The notes below the pieces were generated by a model. The model was not told the origin of the DNA. It ran no database searches and was given only the letters and a program-made list of their open reading frames with translations. Shown here one piece after another: positions 34,600 through 46,761 of a DNA stretch of 64,000 bases. The DNA comes from Thuidium tamariscinum. Taxonomy: Eukaryota > Streptophyta > Bryopsida > Hypnales > Thuidiaceae. Position 1 is the first letter of the stretch. Each line of letters opens with the position of its first letter. The stretch is taken from assembly GCA_947034885.2 (NCBI GenBank), contig OX344758.2, forward strand, positions 15,651,067 to 15,715,066. The letters run 5' to 3'. The translations under genes and the position numbers were made by a program.

Positions 34600-36707
34600 C
34601 AACATCTTATGTGCATGTGGTTTGGTCAACATGCTTTCTATTGCATTATAGTCAATTTCATAGATATTGATGGACATCTTGAGTTTAATTTTAGTCAATA
34701 CAATCATTTAGTAACCACAAGCCAATTTTATCTAAATCCTATGATTTTAAAAGAGCCGGTGAGTTCCAAAATATAATTCTTGCAATATAAGTTGTAGAAG
34801 GTTTAAGAGCTAAATTAAGGAACAAAAGCATCCTCTAAATGCCATTGAATGTCATAGAATAAATTGCAAAAGGATAGAGCCTATAACCACATATCCAAAC
34901 TTGCATGAATGATTAATCAAACAAAAATAATGAATATTACCAATAGAAGAAAACATATGTGAAAAATGAATTTTTTGTAAAAATTAGTAGGGACACAATA
35001 GTTTTAGGGCAAATTTTTTTACATCCATTACTATATATGCTAAGAAACCAAAACATTTTACCAAAGGTGTATGTTATCATTAATCTCTCAACTTCCAAGG
35101 TCTTCTCCAAATCTAACAAATTGAAAAAAATCATCATAAAGCACTATTTGGAAGAATATTTTGGAATTGACATGCCTAGAAAGTTGTAGAATTTGAATTT
35201 TAGATTCCATATATACAATTAAATTCACCCATACTATCGCCAATATTTTTCTATAAATTTTGAAAGGAAACTTCTAATTTCATTCTAAATTCAATTACAA
35301 ACAAAATATGATCATTTTTTTAAGTAAAACTTGTTGGAATGGACATGGAATAAGGTTATCTTAATACGATGATTTCTAAGAAATTTCTAGTCTTCAAATT
35401 TATGACTTCATCTTTGCAAATTCAATTTTGAACTAAAGTCATTGTGATTTTGGTCTCATCAACCATTTGACATACTTTCACATTTATAATTTTGGAAAAA
35501 TATTATAAATTCACATTCCTTGCATCCCTTTACTTTACATTGTGCCACTCATTTGGCAGTGATATGAAGTTTTGTTCCCATCACAATTGAATTGATATTT
35601 GAATTCTACAATCATTAGAAGGGATTTGAGGGCAAGAGAATCATGTTTCAAGACTGTTCCCTTGCATATTCCCTGTGCTCTCTAGAAACTACAAACCAAC
35701 CCTATTAGCTGAAATTTTTGGAATTTTGAAGAAAAAAATTAATTTTTTTTCCAAAAGTTCAAAAAAGTGTTAAGAAACTTAAAATTTTTATTTTCTTAAA
35801 TTAAAAATAATAATATTTTCCAATGTGGCAGTGCCTTGATCACATTAGACTATTGATGTGGCGCATTCCGACAATTCAGGAACTCAAAAAACTTGTGGGC
35901 TTCTAATGCCCTCAAATCTTCCCTAATGTAGTGTTCTCTAATTAAAAAAGTTTATTGTGCATTTTTGGATTTGTGTTAGAAATGGTCCGTTTACTCTAGT
36001 GTTTCTTTAAGCTTGCTAAAACTTGATGTGTCTTGGAAGCTCAGTAACAAACCTTCAATGAATTTATGGAATAAATGTGAAGAAATCAATCCCCACGTTC
36101 TTCATACAAACTTTCTTCAAATTAATAGAACATATTCGAGGAGGCCTTTACACTAGTAACACCTTCTAATGAGACTTCAAATGAGCAAACCAAGGTATAA
36201 CTTTGAGAAGTTATAGTCTACTTTGTTACCATCTATAGTTGTAATCTTTGGATTAAAGTTCCTAAAAGGATGTCAAATTTTTTCAAGATCTCCTTATCCC
36301 TAAGTCTTCCTTCAATTTTTGAAAGAGTATTTTGTTTTTCTTGAAAGTGCACTTTTGAAGATCCAAATTAGATCCCTTCAAAGACTTGTGATCATGACCA
36401 ATGATTCTTTCTCTAATTTCTCTAATGATATCTATAGTAATTTTCATTTAGTTTCATACTTCAAAGCAATAATTTATGTATCTTTTGGCTTACTTGTTAG
36501 TAACTAATTAGTACAAATTTCTATTAACATATAGTTTTTAGAAGAAAGTTGTGATGATTTTATCAATCAAATCTTCAATTATTAAATTTGTACACTTTTT
36601 TTTTGCTAATCTTTAAAGAATTCACATTCTATAAATATGATTTTTTTTAGTGAAATGTCAATGTATATTGCTTTGAAATTGATTTAAAAAATACACATAC
36701 ATATATT
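34600..36707. other. Intergenic with dispersed repeat at 35,615-35,905
   Basis: No gene. 35,615-35,905 aligns with 2,530-2,745 on its left and with the AATGTGGCAG segments at 16,990 and 52,270 on its right, so it is the most complete copy of that repeat family in the window. Confidence 0.5.
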
Positions 36708-37437
36708 GGATGATTGCAAGAAACACCTGTTGATTTTGTTGTGTTTTCATGATTTTTTAGGGAATACTTTAAAATTAGAAATATAATTTTTTAAAATTTA
36801 AAAATACGTGTGCACCATTAAGACAAAGGTAATCATCAAAGGAAATGTATAGAAAATTTCTCTAAGTAGGAGAACTAGAAAAGTGCCAAATTTCAAGAAA
36901 ATACATACTTTGATGTTTAAATTAGGGGAAAATAGTAATTTTTAAGAAAAAATTCTATTTGCAATAACTTTATGGAAATGGTCATTCACCAAAAAATTAA
37001 CCAAAATAATTTTTCACATGTTCCAAAATGCAAGCAAGAAAGAGGCTCACTTTATAGACTTCTACATCACATAAAAATAATTATCTTAAAAATCCCTTTA
37101 GCTAATAGCTACAAGTCTACTAGAACATCTTCTCCAAATTTCAGCTCAAAATTTGTTTTTTTGGGTGCTAAATAGTACTAAAACCTCCAAATTGGCAAAT
37201 GTAACATTACATCGGGTTCTATTTTTGGATAGTTAAATATTTTCTTAAATTAAAAAAAATTTAACAAAGTGTATAATAGTGATGAATACCTTTCCAATGA
37301 ATCTTGAGTCATTTTTTCTTTTGTGTTTTGGCTCTAAGTGACTCAAGATTCATTGGAACACAAAAAAAATGGCCAAATAAACATATCAGGATACATTATA
37401 TGACACAAAATAGTACAAGTGTTTCTTACAATCACCT
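36708..37437. mobile_element. Family-A MITE (730 bp) with an internal inverted duplication
   Basis: Ends GGATGATTGCAAGAAACACC and GTGTTTCTTACAATCACC; flanks TATT and TGTT. The motif CCAATGAATCTTGAGTCA (37,294-37,311) is repeated inverted at 37,339-37,356, whereas other copies carry it once. No ORF. Confidence 0.85.
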
Positions 37438-38200
37438 TGTTTCCAAATTTGATTATACAAATAATTTTTGTTTATGATGCATAATGTAACCACTTCTAAT
37501 GAAAACTTCACTAAAGTAATAAAAGACATATTTCAAAATATATGTTTAGATTTTGTTTAAGCACCTATTTTGGTAATACCTAAAGAATTTCAAAGACCAA
37601 AATCAATATTTGTATTTTGAAATAGACTAGTAATTTTGGATTTTGGTTCACTTTTTAATATTCTAGTACAGCTACTAAGTACATCATCTTCTTCATGTCA
37701 AACTTTATTTATAAAATTAGAATGAATATTGCAAAAGTTGTAGTTTTATGTTTTTTAATTAAACTTGGACAATTCAAACAACTAAAATTTCTTTTCTCCT
37801 TTAAAAAAATATAATATAAACTGATTTTGTAATTTTATATGTAGATCATTTTGTTTTGATTGATGAAATGAAATTTATGATAAGTTTTATTTTATAAGAA
37901 ATCTTGATATCTTTCATAATAATAATATTTGAAGTAGTTTCTAAAATTCAATCCTTGAAAGGTATATTTGGTGAAAAAAACGTGTGTAGTGTAAATAGCC
38001 TTCAATAACATTTTCACCTCAAGACTAGAAGTTTTCAAAAATTCTTTCTTGACTTGTATAGCAAGTTAATATTTATTATTATTGCAAGTAGCATTTCACT
38101 TTAAAAAAAGGTTTAAGACTAATTATGAAGTATCTATTGGTCATTTTTCTTTAATGTATCTTCAACTTATTTCTTCAAGATGAGATTCTCAAATTGAAGG
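37438..38200. other. Intergenic; nothing recognised
   Basis: AT-rich, no gene. A short stretch near 37,840-37,900 (TTTGATTGATGAAAT) faintly resembles the TTAA-element interior at 3,650. Confidence 0.5.
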
Positions 38201-38328
38201 TCATACAATTTTTTTTTTTTTTTTTTTTCTTTTGGCACAAATGAAACGGAATTTCATTGCAAAAAAATAGAATACAAGCCCCAACCCTAGCCCCAGCCCC
38301 AAGTGGCCTGGGGGACATCATACAAATT
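38201..38328 (-). mobile_element. Tiny retroposed fragment with poly-A and target duplication
   Basis: Read on the minus strand, about 90 bp ending in AATGAAATTCCGTTTCATTT, then TGTGCC and a poly-A tract (20 T on plus, 38,209-38,228). TCATACAATT (38,201-38,210) and TCATACAAATT (38,318-38,328) flank it. This is the pattern of a 5'-truncated LINE or a SINE inserted by target-primed reverse transcription. The tail resembles 55,641-55,690, suggesting related elements. Confidence 0.65.
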
Positions 38329-39899
38329 CTTTGAATACAAAATTGATTGGGGTTGATCAATTAATGTCCAACCTACTAACATTAATGAATGGAAAGGGAT
38401 ATATTTAGATATTAGTATTAGTGCTAATGTATTACAAACGTCCTATAGTTTATAACTTCAATTTACAATGGACTCCAAATGCAAATACAAAATATACTTA
38501 ATAGAAAAATTGTTTTTCAAAAGTTCAAACCACCCAACAATAGAGAGAGATCAATCTCCCAAGAGATGTATCTTCACCCCAAAGCTTTTTTATAATGAAG
38601 GCTATTAATAAAGACTAGCTATCAATCTTTAAGATAAACTAGGACTACTTTTCTATATTTATCTTTCTATCTTTGGTTCTATCTAAAACCATCCACTAAA
38701 GTTATCTTCTCCAATTTCATCCTATCAATTCATATCTTATCCAAATCTTCATCTTAAACTGGGAGTTATCTAACTCCAAGTTTGAACACAATTGTGTTTA
38801 TCTAATGTACTAGTCATCTAGGTGGAGTTGTTTAATTCTAGTGCATTAATCCATCATTTGCAAATATCCATTCCAATGCCCTTGTCATCCAATTGGAGTT
38901 GTCTAATTCTAGTGCATAAATCCACCATCTAGAGATATCTATCTAGAGACAATCTTTGCTTATCTACTAGTGCATATTCCATCATGAATTAATTCATGAT
39001 CATCCATCAATGCATTCATCTATCAAAGGTCATGACAAAAATCATGACACAATCATCAATCCTTTCATCTATGCATTTAATATAATGTATGAAAGTTGAA
39101 TGAATGTAGATGAAAATCGAAGAACAATACTATTTTAAAGATTTTGTAAATCATATTTTGTCAATTTTATGTACAATATAGCAAACTTCTATGTAAAGGT
39201 GCCTTATAAATTCACAGTTCCAAATTAGTTTAAAGTAAAGTAATGCTATTTCTAATGTGAACATTAGTTGAATTGGTTAAAGTGTCAAACACAAGGCTAT
39301 AGCATTAGAGCTCAATCCACCAAGACCTATATAAGACTTTGATATCAAGCTTTAATACTATAGTTTGGTTACTAAAACCTTAAGCAATAAAAAAATGGTT
39401 AGCTTGTGGCTTTAGAAATAGAGTTGTATTGAAGAACCTAACCTTATTGATAAGTAGAAAAAAAATTAAGACAAGAACTTAAAGGATCGAATTTTAACAT
39501 TGAAAGATTAGAATGTGTATTTGCTTATAAATATGCAATACATGTCTAGTGGAAGAACATGGAGTTGAAAGTTGTTTAGAAAAGATTATCCAATAGGTTT
39601 GTTGTCTATTTATTAAGAAGATCAATCATACATTCTATAGTCTTGTATACATCAAACTATACTATACTATATGCTCTAGATTTCTTTAGCATGTGAAGTT
39701 TCTATGTAACATTCTTACCAAGCATTCACTTGCATATGCTCTCTATTAAAACTTTATGCATATACTAAGATGATCAAATATGCATTTTTTAAGCTTAGAT
39801 ACATCAAATTGTACAATACCTAGCAACTTTCAATTGTCCACCACATTTTGGCATTGAAAATAATTTTTCTTAATGTATATTATGATTGCCATTTTTTTC
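38329..39899. other. Intergenic; small tandem repeat and a palindrome
   Basis: A ~71-bp unit (GGAGTTGT(T/C)TAATTCTAGTGC core) occurs twice at about 38,811-38,950. A perfect 20-bp palindrome is centred at 38,990/38,991 (ATCATGAATT with AATTCATGAT). No gene. Confidence 0.6.
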
Positions 39900-40610
39900 T
39901 TAGACAGTCAACATTCAATTCTTATGCAATTTCAATCAAGTATACCAAACTTGGGGTTAAAAAAAGTAAAATTCTATTTTTGGTGGTTAATTTCATTTTA
40001 AAAAACATAGTTTTATACGGTAATTCATAAAATTGTTGATGAATTTTTAAAATTTGATTATGGCAATATATAGGAAACATCTTCATACACATCTTTCTTC
40101 AACAAACATCTCCAAAAAGTTTTTGAATTTCCTCACAAAGGTTTCAAAAATTAGGATGACAATGTTCAACTTTTGGAAAATTGATACTACATATTTCTTT
40201 ATTGTAATATTAGATTTTGGCAAAGCAACTGTACCATCAAGATCAAATGTCCAAAATTAGTGACAATGTGAAGGTAAAACAACAATTTTTAATTACAATG
40301 AAGAAATATCTATTTTTAAAAATTTGAACATTGTCATCCCATCTTTTGAAGCCTTTGTCAAGAAATTAAAAAAACTTTTTGGAAATGCTTATTGAAGGAA
40401 ACATGTACATGAAGATGTTTCCAACATATTTCTGCAATTGAATTTACAATTTCATCATCAATACTTTTCAACAAATTACCATGTAAAATCCTTAAAAATT
40501 TGATAAAACAATTCACCAAAAATGGAGTTTTGGTTTTTCGAAATACAAATTTCGTATGCTTCATTGTAATTGCTTAGAAATTGAATGTTAATTATGCAAG
40601 ACAAAAAATG
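39900..40610. repeat. Long imperfect inverted repeat, arms ~330 bp
   Basis: 39,900-40,250 and the reverse complement of 40,270-40,610 align along their length: ACATTCAATT, then TATTTTTGGTG, then GGAAACATCTTCAT, CCAAAAAGTTTTT, GACAAAGG-type, GGATGACAATGTTCAA and ATTTCTTNATTGTAAT. Each arm has an ORF of 68 codons; the minus-strand one is richer in ordinary residues (LVNCFIKFLRILHGN), so the arms may derive from a gene fragment. A transcript would fold into a long hairpin. Alternatively a fold-back transposon. Confidence 0.7.
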
Positions 40611-41325
40611 TTTATCATATGATGCATTTTGCAATTTTCTTGTGAATGGCAGACTGGGGTGGATGATTGAGAGTTACCAAGTACTGTACTACACTACATA
40701 CTCCAGATTTCTTTAGCTAGTGAAGTTCACATGAAACATTTTCTGTTTCTTTCTATTCCTCTACGTAATATAGCTGTGAATTTGTTCAAATCACCAAACC
40801 GAGCAAGGATCACACCCAACTTCAGAAACAAAAACTGTTCCTCCTTCAGAATGCTACAGTAGGTAAAATGAGTCGAATATTAATAACAATGAATTTTTGA
40901 GAGTTCCATGAGGTCTAGATCAGTGAGCATGCTCAAAAGGTGCTAATTACCAGTAAGTGCAAGATTTCACTTCCTAACAAGAAGTAATATGAGTTCTATT
41001 TTCTAAGAACAGGTTCACTAACACTCTCGTGTGGAACCTGGTCACCTACGAACTTGCACTTGAGCATAACGTAAATTCTAAATGTAAATAGAAAATAGAT
41101 GGTCTTGCAATGATGCTGGAAGCGGGCCAGCATGAATGAGAGATCAATTTTGCAACAAATCAATGAGATGAATAAATAGAAAAATGAATCCTCTGTAACT
41201 CCAACCGGGAGGACTGGATCACACCTTTTTCTGCCGTTCATACCCATGTATCACCCACGTTCACTTGTCGCTCCTGCTGTTCTCAAATCTGTCAATCATA
41301 TGACTGCATTTTGATGCCATGATTT
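40611..41325. other. 3' flank of the PGK-like gene
   Basis: No separate gene. 40,683-40,745 (CCAGATTTCTTTAGC...GTGAAGTT) is a diverged copy of 39,660-39,720. The 3' UTR of the minus-strand PGK-like gene probably lies just below 41,326; no clear AATAAA was identified. Confidence 0.5.
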
Positions 41326-44300
41326 TCACTGTTTTGCAGAGTCAGCACGCCATTTCTGATATCCATATGCCTCTCCATTTGCAATGAGAGCTTTCACAGT
41401 GGGCAACCCAAGGGGATCAGCCTCTTCCAACACCTTCAACACTGTACCTCCTCCTGTGAACATGTAGTACTTTGGACTGTCTAGCGCAGCATGATACAAT
41501 CCTGGGTGCAAACTGTTACAATCACCCATGTAGGGAAAAGTCAGAACGAAACACCTCCAGCTCTCCGATAGAAAAGGCATTTCTGAAAGGGAAAACTCTA
41601 TCCTGAATGGCAATGGTTGTTGTGCCACAGCTACATGGATACCACAGGATTGTACCGTGAAAAAGGACGTGGATGACAGCAACCACAGGAGAGAAGATGA
41701 TGTAAATAGAACTAAAAGAAGCAACAACTGATGATGACTGTTATATTGCACATGCTGTGGATCGAGAGCAACACAACATATGCTTATGAGATCATATTGA
41801 AGCATTCAATCAAAACAATCAGGTAACTCATCACATCTCACACACAATGTGCACAAGGTCTTGAGGTCTTGTTTTCAGGCAAAAAAATGCGAGGATTGAG
41901 AATATTTGAGTAGAGAAAGTGACCTTTTGAACTCCTGGAGCGTATCACCTCCTCCAAAGAATTTTTGAGCAGTGCGGTTACGGTCAATGGTTTCATCCAT
42001 CTTGCTAGTTCCATGCCAGAAGGATGGCATGAGGCCCATGACGGCATTCACAAATATCGTTTTAGCAGAGTCGAGCCCCTCGTGTACTTTTGGAGTCTCG
42101 AAAGAAGCAGGGTCCACGTCCACAATAAACTGATACTCCTGCCCTGGCTTGAAGTCCTACACAAACGAGAAACATGGAGTTGTTAAGCAGCCAGTCTACA
42201 TAGAAAGTATTCAAGGACTTTGACAAGGTTAAACTATGTATGAGAAAAAATACCTTGATGTCGACTGTTCGAAACTTTCCTTCAATGCGGCCTTCCAATG
42301 TATCAGACTCCACTAGGTAAGGCAGTTCCAGAACTTTCCCCTGAATTTTGTCCTGTTCCACAAGCTCCTTGGCTAACGCAATGTCGGAGTCCTGCAGAGG
42401 ACCAAACAGAAAATTATAACTAAATATCCCAAAATGATCCTTTGAAAAACGCAACCCAAACTAAACACTTAGGATCACATTCACACCTGATCTAAGGACT
42501 TCAATTCAAACTCCTCAAGGATAGATTGGATTTCAACGCACCTCCACACCCTTGATCTTCACACCGTATTTAGCACACAGGAATGTGTTGTAGATAAGCC
42601 CACCGAGGATGAGATGATCCACTCTCTTGTAGATTGCAGTCAGGGGCCCAATTTTGGTGTCATACTTTGCACCCGCGACTATTGCTAAGAATGGCCTCTT
42701 GGGTTCTAACACTGCCCTCACGTTGGATAGCTCGTCCTGCAAAGCGAAATACTGAATGAGCAAAAGGATCTACTCCCAGATCTACCAAGTCAGTCTGCTA
42801 AATGAAACTTGTGAATGAGCTTAATTCAATACTGAAAAGTGAAGCATGGTAATATTCCCGCAGGCCCCAAAGTGGACGCATTGGAATCTACAGGTTAGCA
42901 TGCTTCAAGGAAGGTAACGAAAAGTACCGATAGAAAGAAGAATACATTCCCTACAATCTTGGACAATAAAAATACGATTTGAAAGCTACTAAGACTTACT
43001 TCTATTAGCTTTCAAAGAGAACTTTCTATAAGGACCCAAGTGAAGAAACCCTTGAATATAATGCAATGGTGTGATCAATAGACTGAAGGCCGAATAGTGA
43101 ATTACAGAGCTTACAGGCAAGCTTGTAGAGAAGCCATCTGCATGAAAATTACCTGCATACAAAGGCCAGCGAAGGAAGGCAGATACTTGGTAACGTGGTA
43201 GGTGGAGGTATGTGGTTGCCATGAGCCGAAGGCATCGTTCACATATACATCAGCAAGCCCAGCTAGTTGCACAGCAAAGCGCTCCATTTTCTCACCCTTG
43301 TCTTCTTCTCCCTGTACATTGTCCAGGTAAAATTCATTGGTTACCGTTCCCCCACATGTTGAAGCAAAGCGAGAAACATGAAGTGCCTGAGTGGTCATAT
43401 ACCAAAAACACGCATGTGCAGTTTCAAAGAAATTTATACCTCATAAACACAGCCTCCATGAGATTGACAAAAAATTTAACGTTCGGTTAACAGGTATTCG
43501 ATTCATATAATCTTGTTGAATTCATGTTGAGTTCGTGTTAAGTGTACCGCAAATGGTGAAAGCTTCACTTCACTGGGATTTGTAGCCTCAGGGGAGGAAA
43601 CAAAATATACCAATAGAAAGAAGAAATCATGACCTACATTCATTTAACAATAGAAACTACTTTTGGAAGTTACTGTTTGGCTAGGAGTTTCAAAATTAAC
43701 CTTTCTATTTTCAGTTCAGAAAGTAAGATTTAGTTTATCATAAAAGTGCTTTAATGTTCATCGATTTAATCAGAATGCACTTACAGCAAACCAACGAGTA
43801 TTGGGCAAGTAGATGCCACCAATTTTGCGAGCGCGCAAGTCATGGATTAGCCAGTTGACGGAGGTATCCACATCTTCAATCCCCTCCTTCTGGAAAACAT
43901 GGAACTTGGGAATTGCGAACTTGATACGCAACTTTCGTTGCAAGTAACTCACGACAGCATCCACCGCATCATCTTGCTTGACAGTCAAAGTTTTTGTTTT
44001 CTTGTCATATGGGCGTCCAACGTGACTCATTATAATCAGCCTGTCAAGAAAATAACATTCGTCAGAAACTGGAAAATGCAGTATGGCTAAGTTAATACCA
44101 ATGTACGCGTTTTTTGGAGAGCGTCATTAATTATGTCTCATTTTCACACACATCTTCATTATTGTAAGAAAGCCAAATTGTAAGCCAAAATCACCTACAT
44201 AGCTATATCCTAAACCTCGTCAAAAATGTTGGCTCAAGAACCTCACCTGCCACCACGTTCAATGATATTGTACATAGTTGCCAATGTGACGTCGATACGA

Positions 44301-45524
44301 TACTGATCCAATATTTTCCCTGTCAAACCCTCATCAAGTGAGCATACAATGTTACTCTTTAAACCGGCACGCCAGGGGTAAAAATAACATAATCAATATC
44401 TACACTCAAAAGCTCAAACTGAGATTTGAGGCTCAATCCTCAATTCAACGATATGAGAGAATTCTTGTTGAAAAGCTACTGAAAATGCATCCTAATGAGC
44501 TGAAGTGAAATATATATCCTAACTTAACATATTAAGATAATCAAAGATGTACGGAAACTCCAGAGAGAGCCAATAAGCAGTTCAATTTTTTTTGAGATTT
44601 CGTGCTCATTTCTGGATCAAACCATGCGAGTGATAGCTTGTTAGAAACCTACGTATATGGTGGTTCTAACAAGCCATTACCTGTGTTCTAATGCCCATTG
44701 AGGTTTGCTGGCTAGCGTTTCAAAAATGACGACTAGCAAGGCTTTCATAACCGACTTTCCAGTTAAAAAAACAGGCTCTTCAACCATTTAACAATCAATA
44801 ATAATGTTTTTCTGCAGGTCTGGTGCTCCTTCAACTCATGTAAATGGATTCTACTTCTACGGTAATTACACCTAAAACCATCCGAATAAGCATCTGGGCT
44901 TTCAGCATGCATTCTTTGGAAACCCTAAAAACTAACCATGAATTTTCAAAGTGTTGAAAATAAGCGTACGCAAAATCGACCTCATCGACCCAACGCTCTT
45001 AGGCTCTCATGAATTGAAACTATACGTTTTAGCTTCGATCGGTTTTGCAAAGAGGTAGCAAGTTGCAATTAGGTGTAGTTACGTTACGAATTCCAGGAGT
45101 TGTGCACTTTCTAACGACAAAAGCGAAGTTTCTAGAATCTCCTTCGCAAATCGTCAGGCTGGATCATTTTTCCAGAAGCTACACTGATTCGTCCAATAGT
45201 GCGTGTGACACTAATGTAACAAAGTAACACTGTTTTGAATTAGTGCTGAATATTCCGGAGTACTATTTAGTGCCAATTTCCACAGAAACTAAACAATTTG
45301 GAGTGATTGGCAAAGACCATGGCGGACATAGAATTCTGACCTTTCTTTACGACATTGTGGTCGACACGAAGCAGAACAACTTTGTCCTCAAGATCGGCAT
45401 GTTGGAGGAGCGGCAGTCGAGCGTCCAGAGGCTCCTTAATATCATCGTGCTCGTGGTCATCCACCACGTATCCCACTTGCAAGCCGTTGCCATTGCCATC
45501 CTTTGGCTTCAAATAGGGAGTCAT
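41326..45524 (-). CDS. Divergent phosphoglycerate kinase family protein
   Basis: Eight coding exons read from minus: 45,524-45,341; 44,319-44,247; 44,040-43,785; 43,311-43,153; 42,736-42,542; 42,391-42,254; 42,156-41,934 extended to 41,924; 41,512-41,326. All introns are GT-AG and phases fit, giving 474 residues against about 400-420 for ordinary PGK. PGK transfers phosphate between 1,3-bisphosphoglycerate and ADP in glycolysis and the Calvin cycle. Conserved: RVDHN (Asp55, Asn57), Arg69, SHVGRP (His92, Arg95), Arg168, AGAKYDTKI (Lys248, Lys252), GGGD (Asp406), TGGGT (432-436). Changed: the HRAH segment is QPH (Arg170 equivalent lost), and the NGPMGVFE motif is NAVMGLMP (Glu343 equivalent lost). 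The N-terminus is acidic. A targeting exon may lie upstream (ATG 46,443). Divergent from the C1D gene. Could be an altered or regulatory PGK; activity is uncertain. Confidence 0.88.
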
Positions 45525-45610
45525 CGGAGCAATCAACTTGCTCCTGCCACTTTGTTTCTATCAGTAAGCACACAACACGGAAATTAGTCACAATGGTTGA
45601 AATTCATCTT

Positions 45611-46135
45611 TCTAGACCAGTCGTGCATTAGATTGACCTACAACTCTAGGGCTCTGCAATAGATCATAGAAAACTTGAAAGCATACTCTGAAAGTTAAAA
45701 TGGTACACAACCAGCATCAATTTCCTCAGTTCAAAATAACACAAACCATTTTTGAGCTCAAATCCGAATTGGGAAATTAATCTAATCTGACTAACTCGCG
45801 AGAACTACTTGCATTAGATTGACCTCCAACTCTGGGGTTCAGCAAGTGATTGACCCTAAACTTGAAGAGTACTCGATGGAATTCGCAAAAGTAGAGACCC
45901 AACGTCTATTTCATCAGTTAAGAAACACAGGACATGTTTGCAGCGAAAGTAAAATTATGAACAGCTAATCTACGCATACTAGATCAGTCATGCATTAGAT
46001 TAACCTCCAATTCTAGAGTTCTGCAAGTCTAGGTCACCTAAACTTGAAAGCACACCGTGAAACGCGCCATAGAACAAAAACCAACACAACAGCTCAATTT
46101 CCTCAGTTCGAAAAACACAGGAAATAATGTTTGCA
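45611..46135. repeat. Three-unit tandem repeat upstream of the PGK-like coding start
   Basis: GCATTAGATT(G/A)ACCT begins units near 45,625, 45,811 and 45,992 (periods about 186 and 181). Each continues with AACTCT(A/G)G, CTGCAA, AAACTTGAA and ends in TTTCCTCAGTT. It lies between the first mapped coding exon and the presumed promoter, so probably in a first intron or 5' UTR. Confidence 0.8.
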
Positions 46136-46442
46136 CTAAAAGAAAAATCAAAAAACAATTCTAGGCAATCGCGAAAACTGTACAATCTGACTAGAAACGC
46201 AATTGCGAAGACGTACGTACCGCAGGAAATGTTCGTTACCACAGCTCTCCCCACAGTAACACTCCTCACCAACGATCTGAATCTATCTCAGCAAATGATC
46301 AATCGACAATGAAAAATTCGAACCGGAAAAAAGAAATAGTATTGCACACCAAGAAGACTCTTCGACTGCGAAGCTCTTATGAACCTTGAGGATCGTCTTC
46401 CCCAAGCAACTGCGCTGTTACGCCCCCCGCAAGTCCGCAGCA

Positions 46443-46761
46443 TCGGATCGCCACACCGCGCGGTCTCGGTTACGCGCGCTGTTTGTCAACACAATCCCTG
46501 GTTTTTTTTGGCCTGCGCGCGGTTCCACCCTCAGTTGGATTGCCAGTTTTCTTTGATGATTAGGCAGAGTTAGGTGTATTCGTGGTCTGTGCTCCGCGTT
46601 TTCGATTTTTTTACCTTGCGGAGTCACGAAAAGGCCAGAGATTTTGTTCTGCTTTGCATGCGGTGAACTGCCTGGAACTGAGGAGCGCAAGTTTCGACAT
46701 TGGGTTGCAGGGGTTTAGGGTTCAGTGGGGTTCAGTCTTTTTTTCCCCGGAGTGGCTGGTC
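46443..46761. promoter_or_regulatory. Shared divergent promoter, PGK-like / C1D
   Basis: The C1D start codon (46,762, plus) and the nearest upstream PGK-side ATG (46,443, minus) are 319 bases apart, with a GC-rich stretch between. From 46,443 the minus strand reads MLRTCGGRNSAVAWGRRSSR, basic and without acids, like an organelle transit peptide. A splice from an AG-GT at about 46,386 to an acceptor before AGCAAGTTG (about 45,545) would keep the frame. That intron is not proven. Confidence 0.45.
46714..46722 (+). promoter_or_regulatory. Telo-box upstream of C1D
   Basis: TTTAGGGTT (AACCCTAAA on the other strand) about 40 bases before the C1D ATG; a second TTAGGGTTTAGG is in intron 1 (47,112-47,123). 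Telo-boxes are common in plant promoters of ribosomal-protein and ribosome-biogenesis genes, which fits an rRNA-processing factor. Confidence 0.5.
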
